Shown: positions 10,258 through 21,499 of the stretch, one piece after another
How the letters are laid out: each line of letters opens with the position of its first letter
Position numbering within the stretch: the stretch's first letter is position 1
NCBI GenBank assembly: GCA_043228905.1
Contig: JBHGNT010000001.1
Coordinates: 16,368,001 to 16,432,000 of the forward strand
DNA from: Azolla caroliniana
Lineage: Eukaryota > Polypodiophyta
Direction of reading: 5' to 3'
DNA: 64,000 nt
Translations under genes and position numbers: made by a program
The notes under the pieces: generated by a model
What the model was told of the DNA's origin: nothing
Seen by the model: the letters and a program-made list of their open reading frames with translations, nothing else
Databases searched by the model: none

Positions 10258-10868
10258 GACCGGTCCTTACACGTGGGCACAAGTTTTGTTGTATAGTACG
10301 TAGATAGGTACAACTCGGCTGAGGTGAAATCCTAGGTAGCAGACATTCATTAGGGAGAAATTGAGGCGTATCCATGTCCAAAAGGACGGGGAATAAACAT
10401 GATGTAACAGGTGGTAACGGCCTCCCTCCTTGGGCTATAAAAGAGAGGGAGAGGTATTGTAAAAGGATGGCATTTTGTGGAGGACGAAGTGCTACCGGAC
10501 CGGAACCGAGCTCTTCTCCTCTATCTTCTCCATAGTCGCTCTATGCAGGTTTTTAGGAGGCTGACTCTGCTCCGCGGAACGCCCGAGTGCTTCGGGCAGA
10601 GTCTCCATCTCGCGTTCTGAGTGTGTGTGCGCATGCGTCGGAGCCTATCACTCGTCGGCTTGCCGGTTGTAACCCCTTGATTTATATATACACATACATT
10701 CATTCTGTCTCCATTGTTCGGAGTTAGTTGCAACTCCTGTGAATCTGTGTCTGTGCGGGTGCGGAGTACATTGGTAGTTTCCTTCCTCTCTTCTCATTCA
10801 GTTATCTCTCAGTCCAAGGCCCCCGTGGTCCCGCCTCGTTCTCCACGCACGAGCGTAATAACGCGACA
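10258..10868 (+). repeat. 3' LTR of Gy1, 5'-truncated
   Basis: Matches the 5' LTR from its position 3849 to its CGACA end, but the first 50-60 bases (TGTCG terminus) are missing, along with the end of pol and the polypurine tract. A small deletion joining pol to U3 explains this. TATA box GCTATAAAAGAGAGGG near 10434-10449. Confidence 0.9.
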
Positions 10869-10909
10869 CCGTGACACTAACTTGATGAACACATCAACAA
10901 AACAACAAA

Positions 10910-11234
10910 GATATCGAAGTCTCACCTATATTTACAAAGAACTTTACAACCTCGAACTTCATTTCATCAATCTTGATCCTATTTATGCCGATCTTTTCAA
11001 AACTATCGATTATGATGAACCCCTAAATGTTGAACAAGCTTTAAACTGACATGATGCGGACAAGTGGGGCAAAGCAATGGAAGATGAAATGCATGCTCTA
11101 CAAAAGAATGAGACATGGATTATTGTAGAAAAACCCACGGACCAGAAGATAGTCACATGTAAGTGGGTACTCCATGTAGATGGAGCAATTGCTTTGTGGT
11201 CCAAGAATATCATCAACTAAAGTTGAATATGTTT
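10910..11234 (+). pseudogene. CopB: copia RT N-terminus fused to RNase H start
   Basis: Plus-strand reading gives the copia RT opening (EPLNVEQALN, stop, KWGKAMEDEMHALQKNETW, KIVTCKWVLHVDG). It then jumps directly to the RNase H motif region (GAIALWSKNII...TKVEYV), so the catalytic middle of RT is deleted. The RNase H is cut at 11234 by the LINE and continues at 14034-14051 and 21940-22262. Confidence 0.82.
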
Positions 11235-11383
11235 TTTCTTTTCCATAAAAAATATGCTCCATTGGTATTAAAATTAACAATGCCAAAGGCAATATACAAA
11301 TAGTACATAATAGTTTTCACTCCACAAGTATATATCATCAAAGAGAGGACCAACTATAAGCGATGGCATTTGGCAAGATAAGG

Positions 11384-11632
11384 CTAATTATAATCCATGA
11401 AAACAACTCTCAGCCTTTGCCAATAACACCTTTGATACGACAAGCTAGGATACCACCCAGAAAAGGGGGATAGAATTGGGGACGATACTATCAATCTCCA
11501 ACATGTGAAAACAGCTAATGATACATCGAAATATCCATGTTCTATAAGCTCTATCAACATTACATTCCATGAGACCATATCTGTAGTACGAATCGTCTGA
11601 AACACATCTTCAATTGCCCCTTGTTAGGGTCT
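11384..11632 (-). pseudogene. PPR (pentatricopeptide repeat) protein fragment
   Basis: The minus-strand frame reads VFQTIRTTDMVSWNVMLIEL then EHGYFDVSLAVF, matching the L/S-type PPR pattern (DMVSWN..I...NG...AL..F). A one-base shift later, a second motif-like stretch reads PNSIPFLGGILACRIKGV, matching the next PPR unit. PPR proteins bind organelle RNA; this piece is far too short and broken to function. It sits within the LINE near its 3' end, which suggests capture of a host gene fragment. The repeat assignment rests on motif spacing only. Confidence 0.6.
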
Positions 11633-11816
11633 CTAAAAAACTTCATGTTGTAGCCAAAATTAGTTCCGCATATACTAAAGGTCTTCACTATAACGATACT
11701 CAACATATAAACAAATTCCTACAGTCCAAGAGAATACATATCTTGGTGGTAGTCATACTCAACATACCCTAGCTGGTAGTCTAAAAAGTCCATGTTTGCT
11801 TTTGGTTCTGCATATA

Positions 11817-12083
11817 CTAAAGTTGTTCACCATCACCTAGTTGTCCACTAGCTATTGCTTTTTGGCAAATGTTTTGTATGTCAAGATCTTCTTCAGCTAC
11901 TGCAGTTGAAGACATGAAAACAATCCATGATGCACATGCCACTTGGGGTAAAACGTGATGGGCCGCCTTGGCTAGCCCCCATCTATCCTCTCCAATATCG
12001 AAACAACCATGTCCTTCATCTCCACGAACATTGAAGATGTACTTGTATTGAATCTCCCTACCATCAACACTCCGGTTTATCAC
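11817..12083 (-). pseudogene. Unrecognised 88-codon frame inside the LINE
   Basis: An open minus-strand frame (GDEGHGCFDIGEDRWGL near its middle) upstream of the PPR fragment in the same orientation. I do not recognise a family. It could be more of the captured transcript or chance. Confidence 0.25.
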
Positions 12084-12119
12084 AACCTTGATATTCTCAC
12101 AATAGCCATGCGTTGGTTA

Positions 12120-13010
12120 CACTACAATCATCTACCTATAAAACAAAATTATCTATGTCTTCATCACCTCAAACAAATATGCTTCGATCCCCACACCATC
12201 TACACTCAACCTTATCACAAAACAAAATTTTGCTTCATTCGGTCCGCATCAACCATCTCGCCGCTTACCACCAAGGTCCTGTACAAATAACAACAAAATG
12301 AGTCTAGTGTGTTTCTCATCCCCTCATGATCTGCTTCGGCCTCCCCCACCATCATCACTCATAAAAACTGACAAATTTCTTCATTTAGTCCGCATCAACC
12401 ATCTCGTCGATTACCACCATGGTCATGTGTAGATAACAACAAAATAAGTGAAAAATGTTTCCTCATCCCCTCATGATTTGCTTCAACCCTCACACCATCA
12501 CCACTCATCCTCTCGTCATGATAAATATGCTTCAAACCCCATCGCCATCATCCCTCAACCTATGAGAACCATAATATCTTCTTAAGTCAACCCACATCTA
12601 AAGCATCTCGTTGATCCTCTTGCCATCTTGCCGATTACCGCTAAAATCCTGTACTGATAGCCAAAAAATGAGTGAAAAAAATTCCTCACCTTCTCATAAT
12701 AATCTACTTTAGCCCCCACACCAACATCACTCATCTTGATCACAAAAACAGAAAACCAGCTTCCTCATGTCCATATCCACCATCTCGCTATCTTCGATTA
12801 TCTCAGGATTTCCACCGATTACCGCTAAAATCTTGTATTGACAGCCAAAAAATGAGTAAAAAAATTCCTCACCTTCTCATAATACTCTGCTTCAGCCCCC
12901 ACACCATCATCCCTCATCTTGATCACAAAACAAAAAAACTAGTTTCCTCGTGTCCACATCCACCATCTGGCTATCTCCAATTATCATCAACACCTTGTAC
13001 ATTAAAAGAG
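12120..13010. repeat. Degenerate tandem array, units about 150-180 bp
   Basis: Blocks recur in order: ACCATCATC(A/C)CTCAT, then CACAAAACA...TTTCCTCATGTCC, then CATCTCG...CGATTACC, then CTAAAATCCTGTACTGA, then CCTCACCTTCTCATAAT. CCTCACCTTCTCATAAT starts at about 12686 and 12866, giving a 180-base period; the earlier pair at about 12312 and 12463 gives about 150. Roughly five units are visible. They encode nothing consistent. Confidence 0.75.
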
Positions 13011-13625
13011 CCTTCCTACCGCAACTGCCTCCTCCATGTTAACTCATGTTGTTTGCAGTAAGAATGGTGTTGAATATGGGCTTCTAATGGACATATTCAC
13101 ATTATCCTTTTTCGTACACACTAAGCTTAGGCTATTTATGTAAAAAGTGAGAAGGGCAGTTGCCCTAAGTCAGTAAGTATATAAACTGACTTTGTAACCT
13201 AGTTAGTGTTTCAGTTTTTAAAGTTATAATAGACTCTTGACATTGTGTCGAACTCTCTCTCTCTCTCTTGCATACTAGTTGTTTTATTTTCTGTCTTTGC
13301 TGCCATCAAAGCTATGATCTTGCATTCATTTACGATCTTATCCTAGAAGTATGTTGATCTTGTTCCGCATTAGATGACGATATTCCCAACATAGTGCTAG
13401 TGATGGGAACAACTAACGAGGTGGCACGTAGTTCCATCTTACCTCAATGCCTGCATCTAACTTTATAGGAATAACGTAGTTCCTTCTTTTTCGATAATTT
13501 AGTGGTGTTTCCAGAACCCTGATAACTGTCATAATCACCTTTAACTGTATGTACCAATAAGTTCCAAAAAGACTTTTACCTGATCGACAATGTGAGTGTT
13601 TTCATCATTGTATAACTTGGAACAC

Positions 13626-14027
13626 CTAGCTTTCCAAAGAACCCATAAATCCAAAGAGGAGACAATCTGCCAAACATAAGTCCCCAAGAAGAACTTGATT
13701 CCCTATAAGGAACTTGAAGTAGAATATACCTGAAAACTTCTCACATGTAAACCAAGGAAGAATGATGATAATGATAAAAAGCCACTTGCGACCTAATGTC
13801 TCACCTGCAAACCCACACATAACACATGACCGATTACTCCCCGATCCCCTTAGCAAATCACCTACTGGCAATGCATAATGAATCATCAACCACCGAAAAT
13901 GCAAGATCTTATTCATGCATTCAATTGACCAAAACTGTTTCCAAAACATCAACATATGAGAAGATGAGACATTACCTTCCTCCAAATACATTTTTCCAGC
14001 AGGTATCGACTCAGTCTGCTTCAACAT
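13626..14027 (-). pseudogene. LINE ORF2 C-terminal zinc-binding domain (zf-RVT) fragment
   Basis: The minus-strand frame contains NKILHFRWLMIHYALPVGD followed by CVMCGFAGETLGRKWL. This fits the plant LINE zf-RVT pattern (W..P.K...F.W...H.ALPT.D.L...C..CG..ET..H). The His ligand region is altered to GRKW. Reverse transcriptase and endonuclease parts are absent, as expected for a 5'-truncated copy. Confidence 0.7.
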
Positions 14028-14051
14028 AACATCACTAAAGTTGAATATGTT

Positions 14052-14491
14052 TGTTGTCCGCCAGAATAGTAATCGACGGACAAGAGCGTAGGAATAAGAA
14101 ATAATATAATATCATAACGCATGTAACAGTTCACGCAGGAAGCGTGAACAGCTAAAAAGACCCTGCGTATATAAAGGGTAGAAAACCTCTGATAGAGGGG
14201 GCATGTATTTTTTGGAATGTAAAGAAGCGTATCATAATAGAATCCTATCTTCTCTGAAAATCTATGTATAGCTACGGCTAATCTATTGTGTGTCTGGAAT
14301 ACCTAAGAGTGTAAGAACGTGAGTGTAACCACTGCTAAGGAGTCGGTTGTAGCCGTATCCCTTATATGCTGCTAGGTTACGAGGAACATTCCCCTACGTA
14401 TTACGCATAGACACCACCATTCGTTGTTTCACAATCACTTGGAGGGCTAGGTCGAAGGACTGACCACAAACCGTGTTCCTAACCGGTAACA
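14052..14491 (+). repeat. 5' LTR of Gy2 (440 bp)
   Basis: Starts TGTTGTCCGCC and ends CCGGTAACA. TATA box GTATATAAAGGG near 14167-14178. No clear primer site follows; the bases after the LTR are CTTTTGGCATGCTTGGTG, of which TGGCATGC (from 14496) is the best candidate. Confidence 0.93.
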
Positions 14492-14545
14492 CTTTTGGCA
14501 TGCTTGGTGATCTGTGTCTTCTCATAGACGAACAATGATGAATCG

Positions 14546-15664
14546 ATGTTTAGCCGCAGACGCCCCAGAGAACCAACACGACAAGACCGGCCAATCACAA
14601 GGTCCGTCACACGCCAGGCAGAGGAACGCGCACGGCAAAAGCCTCGCCTCAGCGACCTCAGTACTACCTGCCGTGATTACAAAGGTGATTCTTCGCTCTC
14701 CAAATACCTCGACGATACACGGGGAGCACGCTCACCACAGCAACACTGTGGTCTTTCCCGACCCGCCGTAGCCCCCGGCATGGCCTTTGCCTATCCCCGC
14801 TTTAACGGCGAAACCGACGCCGCAACCCATATTCGCATGTTCCTCAATGTCTAAAATGTGAACCGCCTGGCGCAGAGCCTTTCGGAGGGGGTAGTGCACC
14901 AGTCGAAAATGATGGAGTTCGGGTTAACATTGGAAGGGCGAGCGACATTTTGGCATTCACAAATGGATTTGCCAGCAATCACAACCTTCGATCAGCTGCA
15001 GTCCACTTTCTTGCGGTTCTTCCATCGGAGGGTTCCACAACGCGAAATCGTCGGACAATTCTATACGATTAAGCAACTGCCGACCGAGACGATCGCAGAC
15101 TTCACCTTACGTTTCCAAAATTTACGACGGAAACTAGAACAGAACCCCACGGAGGATGAGGCTCGAGAGACATTTCTGACAGCATTACGCCGACCTATAC
15201 GGGCAACGCTCAACAACAATAGCGTGAAAGGGGAAATGGCGGATATGGTCATTGAACGAGCATTACAGCTCGAGTTGGACGAGGAGGAGGAAAGGTTTTC
15301 TATATCCTCCTTACGACAAGCGTTACCCCAAGACGAGGAACGCCAGTTTCGTCAAGCAATCCAATGCACGATTTGCTTGAACTCGGGGCATTCCGCAGTG
15401 GAATGCAACATGCGAATCCACTGCCCAATCTATCACTCGAAGGCTCACACAGTCGACCAATGCGAATACAATATGTTGAAGAGAGCCGCTCCCTCAGTAC
15501 GCAACATGGACACACAGTGTCCCCCACGCCATATTGAACAAAGGAGGCAAGAAAACCGACCACGGTATGTGGATCGCAACCCACGTGACGACCGGCACCA
15601 CCAGAATTCCGAGGAAGACGAACTAGAGGATGAGGATTATCGTGGACCTTCGAGTTTGTGCTAA
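14546..15664 (+). pseudogene. Gy2 gag
   Basis: Retrotransposon gag: a gag core (MMEFGLTLEGRATFWHSQM, later QFYTIKQLPTETIADFTLRF) and two adjacent CCHC-like fingers near 15365-15475, CTICLNSGHSAVEC and CPIYHSKAHTVDQC (second finger with Y for C). A TAA at 14852 interrupts the frame once, readable as CAA to TAA. A third knuckle, CFVCQQPGHYATQC, appears in another frame near 15921-15962, so one or more shifts lie in the Arg-rich stretch 15660-15920. Organisation matches Gy3 gag, including the order of the three knuckles. Confidence 0.87.
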
Positions 15665-16560
15665 AGGGGGTCGGGCTATGAGAATCACCAACCGACAAAC
15701 AAACATGGTGGCTTCAATGGTTATCGTGGGAAGCCGCGACAATATCGAGATCACCGGCGTTACGACGAAAGCTCGGGAGATGAGCGACACCAAGAACCAC
15801 GCCGGGACCAACAGCAACGACCGCGTGCGTTCTGACAAACGAGGCCGAACCGTGAGGAGCAAGTCGCACCAGGGGATCGGCACACACCACCAGGAGCCGA
15901 GAAGGGCGAATCAAGCATCCATTGTTTTGTTTGTCAGCAGCCCGGACATTATGCCACACAATGCCTAGCACGCAAAGGCAAGGGGCCCGCCGTCAATACG
16001 ATTACGGCGGAAGTGCAGCAAGTCACGACACGCCAGCAAACAAAACGGTTGATTGTGCTGCACAAGATGAGATACAACGACAAGCCCATGCATGGGTGGA
16101 AAAAGCAAACGTGACCAATACAGAGCGCATGCAGAAGGAGTCCGCGAATACGAGGGAGCGAGCGGAGGACGAAGGACTGGTCTTGGACCCCATTTGGCAG
16201 GCATTAGCAGGCTGTGAGATTATGTTAACCATGGAGAAGCTGCTGCAGCTAGTCCCATGCTTCCGCGAGACCATGGAAGAACGGGTGACGGGCATACCTG
16301 GGGTGAGCGTTGCTACAAACCTTATAGACGTTAGCGACAGACCACATGTAGTGGATCACCACAACCCGGCTATTAGATTGATATTACACGGACAAGAAAT
16401 TCCTGGATGCGTAATCGATGGCGGCTCGGGCGTTAACGTAATTAGCGCGAAAACTTGTGAGCGGTTAGGCATTTTAGAATGGGAGGCTTGCCCATTCTAG
16501 CTCTGAATGGTAGATACTCGCTCAGTACGACCATTGGGGTTAATTCGCAAGATAGGCATT
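15665..16560 (+). pseudogene. Gy2 nucleocapsid tail and aspartic protease
   Basis: From 15922 the open frame covers a charged region (WVEKANVTNTERMQKES) and the protease: GCVIDGGSGVNVISAKTCE near 16405-16465, with the DGG site usual in this group. LLGRP follows near 16635 in a shifted frame. The same string, with minor changes, occurs in Gy3 and its truncated copy. The protease core is intact here but the frame ends at TAG 16498. Confidence 0.8.
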
Positions 16561-18540
16561 ATTGTGGCCGGACATCGCTTTGACATCTCGGCGGTCGTCC
16601 TCGCCTTGGACGCCCCAGGGGCATACCCAGTGCTTCTGGGCAGACCATAGCTTCGGGCAGCAAATATCAAGCAGAGCTGGCAACACAAGTGTATCAGTTT
16701 CCGACACGGACGCACTAAGGTTCGAAAGGGAGATGGAAATTTCACGACGAGTCACCGCCTCCGCCCTGGAAGAAGTAAATGTGGGTACGGAGTCGGAACC
16801 CCGTTTCCTTCCTCTCCATCGCAAAGGAATTAAGGCCGGACCAGAGAACCACGATGATCGCACTACTCAAGAAATATAAAGATGTGTTCTCTTGGGCTCA
16901 CGAGGACATGAAGGGGTTAGATCCCAAGTTCTATCAATATAAGATCAATTTAGCAACCGACGCAAAACCCGTCCAGCAGCGCCGCTACCGCATGAACCCA
17001 AACTACGCGACCCGCGTAAAAGAAGAAATTGACAAACTCCTGAAGGCAGGGTTCATACGGCCGGTTAAACAATCCACATGGTTAAGTCTGATAGTAGTCA
17101 TTCCAAAGAAAAACGGCAAAATACGGGTATGCGTGGATTACTGAAAATTAAACGTCGTAACCATTACGGACGCATTCCCTTTAGCATTCACCGATAGCGT
17201 ACTGGACTCCGTCGTAGGACATGAGATGTGCAGTTTTTTAGATGGCTTCAGTGGGTATAAGCAGGTACGCATGCATCTCGAGGACCAAGAGAAGACGGCA
17301 TTTGTCACGGACTGGGGAGTGTGTGGCAGTCTTCATGATGTTCGGACTAAAGACGGCGCCGACAACATTTCAACGGACAATTACGGAGATCTTTGGGGAA
17401 TATATTCCGACGTTCATGGAAGTTTTTTTAGACGACTTTGCAGTATATGGGAGAACAATAGACCATTTTACGCACTTGCAACTGTGCCTGGAACGATGCT
17501 GCACCGCACGCTTAAGCCTGAATCCCGCGAAATGTGCCTTTGGCGTGACCAGCAGGACTCTCCTAGGCCATATAGTCAGCAAGGAGGGAATAGCGGTCGA
17601 TCCGAACAAGATCTCCACGATTAGACAAGCCAAAACTTCGACAAACGCGAAATCACTCAGCCGGTTTTTAGGACAAATACGGTGGCATAGTCGGATGATA
17701 CGATATTTGGTGGACTTCGCCACACCGTTACATGCTGTCATGTATCGGACTCCCTTCCAATGGACCGCAACGGAGAACAAGGGCTATGAGGCACTTAAGA
17801 TAATGCTCACAAAGGCCCCTGTCATACAACCACCAGTTTGGGACAAGCCATTCCACGTGTTCGTCGACGCCTCGGACATAGTCCACAAGAAGAGTACGCC
17901 ATATTATCCACAGGTGAATGGGTTAGCGGAATCCACCAACAAGAAGTTGCAGACCATCTTGAAGAAAATTGTCAATGAAAATAGAAGGGACTGGGATACC
18001 AAATTACAGAGTGTGTTATGGGCGTACAGAACCAGCTACAAAATAAGCATACAGTCAACACCGTTTCGACTAGCATTTGGGCTGGAGGTTGTGATGCCGG
18101 TAGAATTTCAGATACCCAGTTTGTGGATTCACGTACGGGACCGACTATCGGAAGCTAAGTCGGAGGAGGTACGGCTCCACCAGCTACTCGAACTCGGGGA
18201 AAAACGCGTACATAGGATGGCTATGTTGGAGTAGGAACAACGACGACGTAAACCGTTTGTGGATCGACATCGGAACGCAAGGGAAAAGGATTTCGCCATC
18301 AGTCGAGTGGTGCTAGTTTTCCAAACCCACATGGGCCATATGCTAGGGAAGTTACGATTCCGCTGGAGAGGCCCATACTGGATAATTGGAGCGGAACAAG
18401 GCACGTTCCAACTAGGTACGCTGGCTAGGGAAGTAGTATGGTAAAAGGTGAATGGGTTTCGCCTTAAACCTTACCTGGGCCCTACGCCACCTAACCCATT
18501 CACTGTCAGACAGGACAAAGCCGGAGAACTTGCAGCGTAA
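16561..18540 (+). pseudogene. Gy2 reverse transcriptase fused to integrase C-terminus
   Basis: RT is read from about 16865 (KYKDVFSWAHEDMKGL, RYRMNPNYATRVKEEIDKLL, PKKNGKIRVCVDY). A TGA at 17142 replaces Arg and a 2-base loss lies near 17320. The active site FLDDFAVYG is near 17423-17450. At about 17880 the start of RNase H (VFVDASDI) joins in frame to the late integrase (HKKSTPYYPQVNGLAESTN). Thus most of RNase H, the integrase zinc finger and two catalytic Asp are gone. The GPY/F-like region (LRFRWRGPYW) remains near 18352. Pol ends at TAA 18538-18540. Confidence 0.9.
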
Positions 18541-18587
18541 GTGGATGGCCCCACTTGTATCATAATAGACTGTATGTAACCGTTACG

Positions 18588-18602
18588 AAAAAAAAAAAAA
18601 AA
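18588..18602 (+). promoter_or_regulatory. A15 tract between pol and third ORF of Gy2
   Basis: Fifteen consecutive A about 47 bases after the pol stop and about 30 bases before the first ATG of the third ORF. Gy3 has an A tract of the same length at the same place (32911-32925, minus). Role unknown. Confidence 0.7.
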
Positions 18603-18633
18603 GAGAAGATTGCGACACTATTAAAAGGACTAA

Positions 18634-21452
18634 ATGCATGCACAGACTCCTAGATCAAGAACACGCGGCACCACGATGGCTCACCGCCCAATGAACCCTA
18701 AGCCACAAAAAGAAGGAAATAGAAGATCTTCTACACAAAACAGAAAGCCACCTTCTAACTATCAGCGCTCCCATCGCTGCTCCCCCTCACCTTCTCCTCC
18801 ATCCTATCACAGAGCTCCAGCCCACCGCAACCACCAGTCTCCTCCCCACGAACCTACTCTGGCGATGTCGATCTTCATCTCTACTGCCTTACGCCGATGG
18901 CTCGTGGAGAAACGCTTGGATGGGTAAATCCGGGTCGCAGAAGCACCCCCACACCCGGATGCCATGGACATCGCCAGAAAGCTTAACATCGACACGGTCA
19001 CCAACTCTTCCATCCGGAAAAAGTTGGACCTGTCATCGCTAGGCGAAAGGCATTTCGAAATCCCTCCTGTAGAGGCGTTGCAGAGATATTTCGGGCTATA
19101 TTCCTCCTCCGCAAGGCCTATAGAACGAAGCAGATCCCGGATCCCTTCTTCCGTGAAGTCGCCAAGTTCCTGTTAGAGGTCGGTTGCGTACACGTCAATG
19201 CATATGGGATGCCCAAGCAGAAGGCGGGTATCATTATTGATACCTTTGGAGGGTGTGCAGTCGATTGGGGGGTCATCACAGGGTCGACGTTAAGGGAAGG
19301 CATGCATGCGTATCAGGTAGGCAAGAAGCTCAGGCCGATCATACAATAGTACTTTACGGTGTTATTCCCACCCCGAGGCCTGTCGGCACCGCAACCCAGC
19401 TGACCCACGCCTCCACCCCGATCTGCAAAGCGCAGGTTAGCAGAGTTAGCTGCCCCAGAGTGGGAAGAGGAACCCCAACCCGCCTAGCTAGACACACGGA
19501 CAACGTAGGAGGAACAACCGGCACGCTCCGCGGTAGCAGCCCTAGAGCTAGACCCCGAAACACGTCAGGATAGCCCCAGACCAAAACGGCGGAGATTGGA
19601 CAGGAAAGATGGGCGGGTATTAGTCAAAGATGTCCGGGAGCCATGGCCGATCATTACGACCCAGTCCCAACGAGGGAAAGCCGTATTGACGGCGGAAAGC
19701 GAGGTTTTGGCATATCCAGATATCCCGGACACGCCCTCTTACAATTCAGAACCTCTTTTGAGCTCATGGAATTCCTGACAACGCAACAGATAAAGGCCTC
19801 ACAACGAATGGCCGAGGAGCACGCGGAGCGCCAGATGATCGAGCGCGCCTTAACACAAACGGCGGAGAGCGACAATGACGACCAGCTAGCCAGGGTCGAC
19901 CGACAGAGAAACGCCGATGTACGCCGAGTGGGGATGGAGCTACCCCCATTAAACACGGCCCTAGTCAAAGTCCATAGGGAACTGGCAAAGGTCAGCACGG
20001 GCGCCAAGGAGATGGCCATTAAAAATAAGAATGTCTGGAAGAAGGTGAAAATGACCCAAGCCGAGCTGTAAAGAGCCAACGAACGCATCGTAGAGTTGAA
20101 ATCTAACGTGACTACGGCGCAACAGGCAACTCTGCCACCAAACCACGCCATTGACGCTTTGAAGGAAGAAATTGAGGCTCAGACCGCCATCGCCTCAAGC
20201 AAAAAGGCTCGTGCAACTAGCGGAATCAGAAATTGACCGCCTTCGAGCTGAACTGCGCCAATCCTCAAACAAAGAAAAGGAGATCCAGGCTAACGGCCGG
20301 AAGGCAGTAAAAACCCTTGAAGAGAAACTCGCTGCGGAGGTAGCACAGCACATCCGGACAAAAGACGAAAACGCCCAATTACGGGATGAAGCGCAAAAAT
20401 CGGAGGCGGCAATCGCGGGACTCCGGACCTTATTGGATGAAAAGAAGGTATGGTTCGAAGAGCAGCTGGTGGTCGAACAGGAAAGAAGGCATCAACTCGA
20501 AATCCACCTAAACAATGAAATGGGGAAACTAGAAGAACACCATGCAAAGGAATCCCAATTGTGGGTGGGCCTGAAGACCACGTACGAAGAAGCGGCGGCG
20601 GTTAGGCAGCAAGAAATTGCAAACCTCAAGAAGTCGGTAGAGGACGCACACAACCGTTGCTAGGCCATCACAGACAACGTGTATATCCTTCTACAAACAA
20701 ATCGGGAGAGGTTTACAATGCAATTGAAAACGGCGCTAGACAAAGGATGGATGGCGTGGGCAACCCAAGTAGCGGAATTGCACGCGTATCGTGCGGACTG
20801 GGAGAACCGGCGAAAAGACCTAGCGCAAGACTATCGTGCGCTAGCAGACCAACATTCCGAAGAACTCGCGCAACTCTTAGATGATTTTGGTGAAAGCCAA
20901 GAGGAGCTATTTCACCAGATCACACAAACCGGCAGCATGCAAACAAATGAGGAATCCATCGCAATGCCAATTCCGGGCACGACCGAAGAAGAGGAACCTC
21001 AGGCCAGATCACCAGAAATTACAACGACGGTGAACAGCACGGACCGACGAGCGGAGTTCCCCACAATACCAGACAGCGAAACCGCTACCCAAGAGGAGCC
21101 CCATCCGCAAGAGCCCATGCTATCGGTGAACCACATGGAGAACGTTGCGGGCCAGGCGGAATCGCAACCCCACTCCCCGGAGCGTACAACAACGACCGAC
21201 ACCACGGAGGAAGTGACGATTGAGACAGAGCCGCGGTCGACCGCAAGCATGATGACAGCTGAGCCCAACCCACTAGCTCAAGAAGAGCCCATTGTACCCT
21301 CACCGCCCACACAGGACAACCACGACACCAGGAGAAGCCATTCCGACCAAACAGGGGAACCACACCACGATGCACCTACGGGCCCTACGTCGCCTCCGGA
21401 CGCGGACACCGTAGCAGAGCCAAACATCCAGGCCATTTTGGAAGAAGATTAA
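18634..21452 (+). pseudogene. Gy2 third ORF: coiled-coil accessory protein
   Basis: About 940 codons after integrase, not a known retroviral domain to me. Frame pieces: Pro/Arg-rich start, then an N-terminal region (IPPVEALQRYFG near 19050-19085; after a shift, GMPKQKAGIIIDTFGGCAVD near 19208-19268) that matches Gy3 (MPQNRAGMIIATYEG). A basic patch (RPKRRRLDRKDGR) sits near 19580. A long heptad-rich coiled coil spans about 19760-20900, and an acidic Glu/Pro/Thr-rich tail ends EPNIQAILEED. Stops at 18925, 20069 and 20661 plus shifts near 19090, 19340-19640 and 20170 break it. The Gy3 counterpart has the same order of parts, so the gene is ancestral to the family. No signal peptide or membrane segment is seen, so an envelope role is not supported. 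Confidence 0.8.
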
Positions 21453-21499
21453 CGGGATGGGTCCGACGTGCCAGGGCACTGTCCCACATGCGTGCCAGG

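Larger units (their letters stand above)
3797..10868 (+). mobile_element. Ty3/gypsy LTR retrotransposon Gy1, decayed, with solo LTR inside
   Basis: A 5' LTR (3797-4458), primer site, gag, protease, RT, RNase H and integrase, and a 3' LTR (10258-10868) lie in order. The right LTR lacks its first 50-60 bases, and the end of pol runs straight into it. CCGT occurs just outside both ends (3793-3796, 10869-10872), a possible 4-bp TSD. There is no chromodomain. The polyprotein style (an unidentified block before the protease; RT active site in FLDDIPVKG) resembles Ty3/gypsy elements of fungi and non-seed plants as I remember them; that placement is inference. Confidence 0.9.
11235..14033 (-). mobile_element. 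5'-truncated LINE-type insertion with 19-bp target duplication
   Basis: The direct repeat ACTAAAGTTGAATATGTTT occurs at 11216-11234 and 14034-14052, interrupting a copia RNase H frame that resumes afterwards. Long duplications of this kind are typical of target-primed reverse transcription. The minus-strand 3' end is at the left, where the plus strand has a T-rich run (TTTTTTCTTTTCC, a short poly(A) tail in sense). At the other end is a zf-RVT domain, the C-terminus of LINE ORF2, so the element is 5'-truncated. Between them lie a tandem array and, near the 3' end, a PPR-like fragment in the same orientation. Confidence 0.72.

Noticed and set aside
12120-13010. CRISPR-like or regular repeat array
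   Set aside because: Units are 150-180 bp, degenerate, without short identical repeats and unique spacers, and the context is a plant genome.
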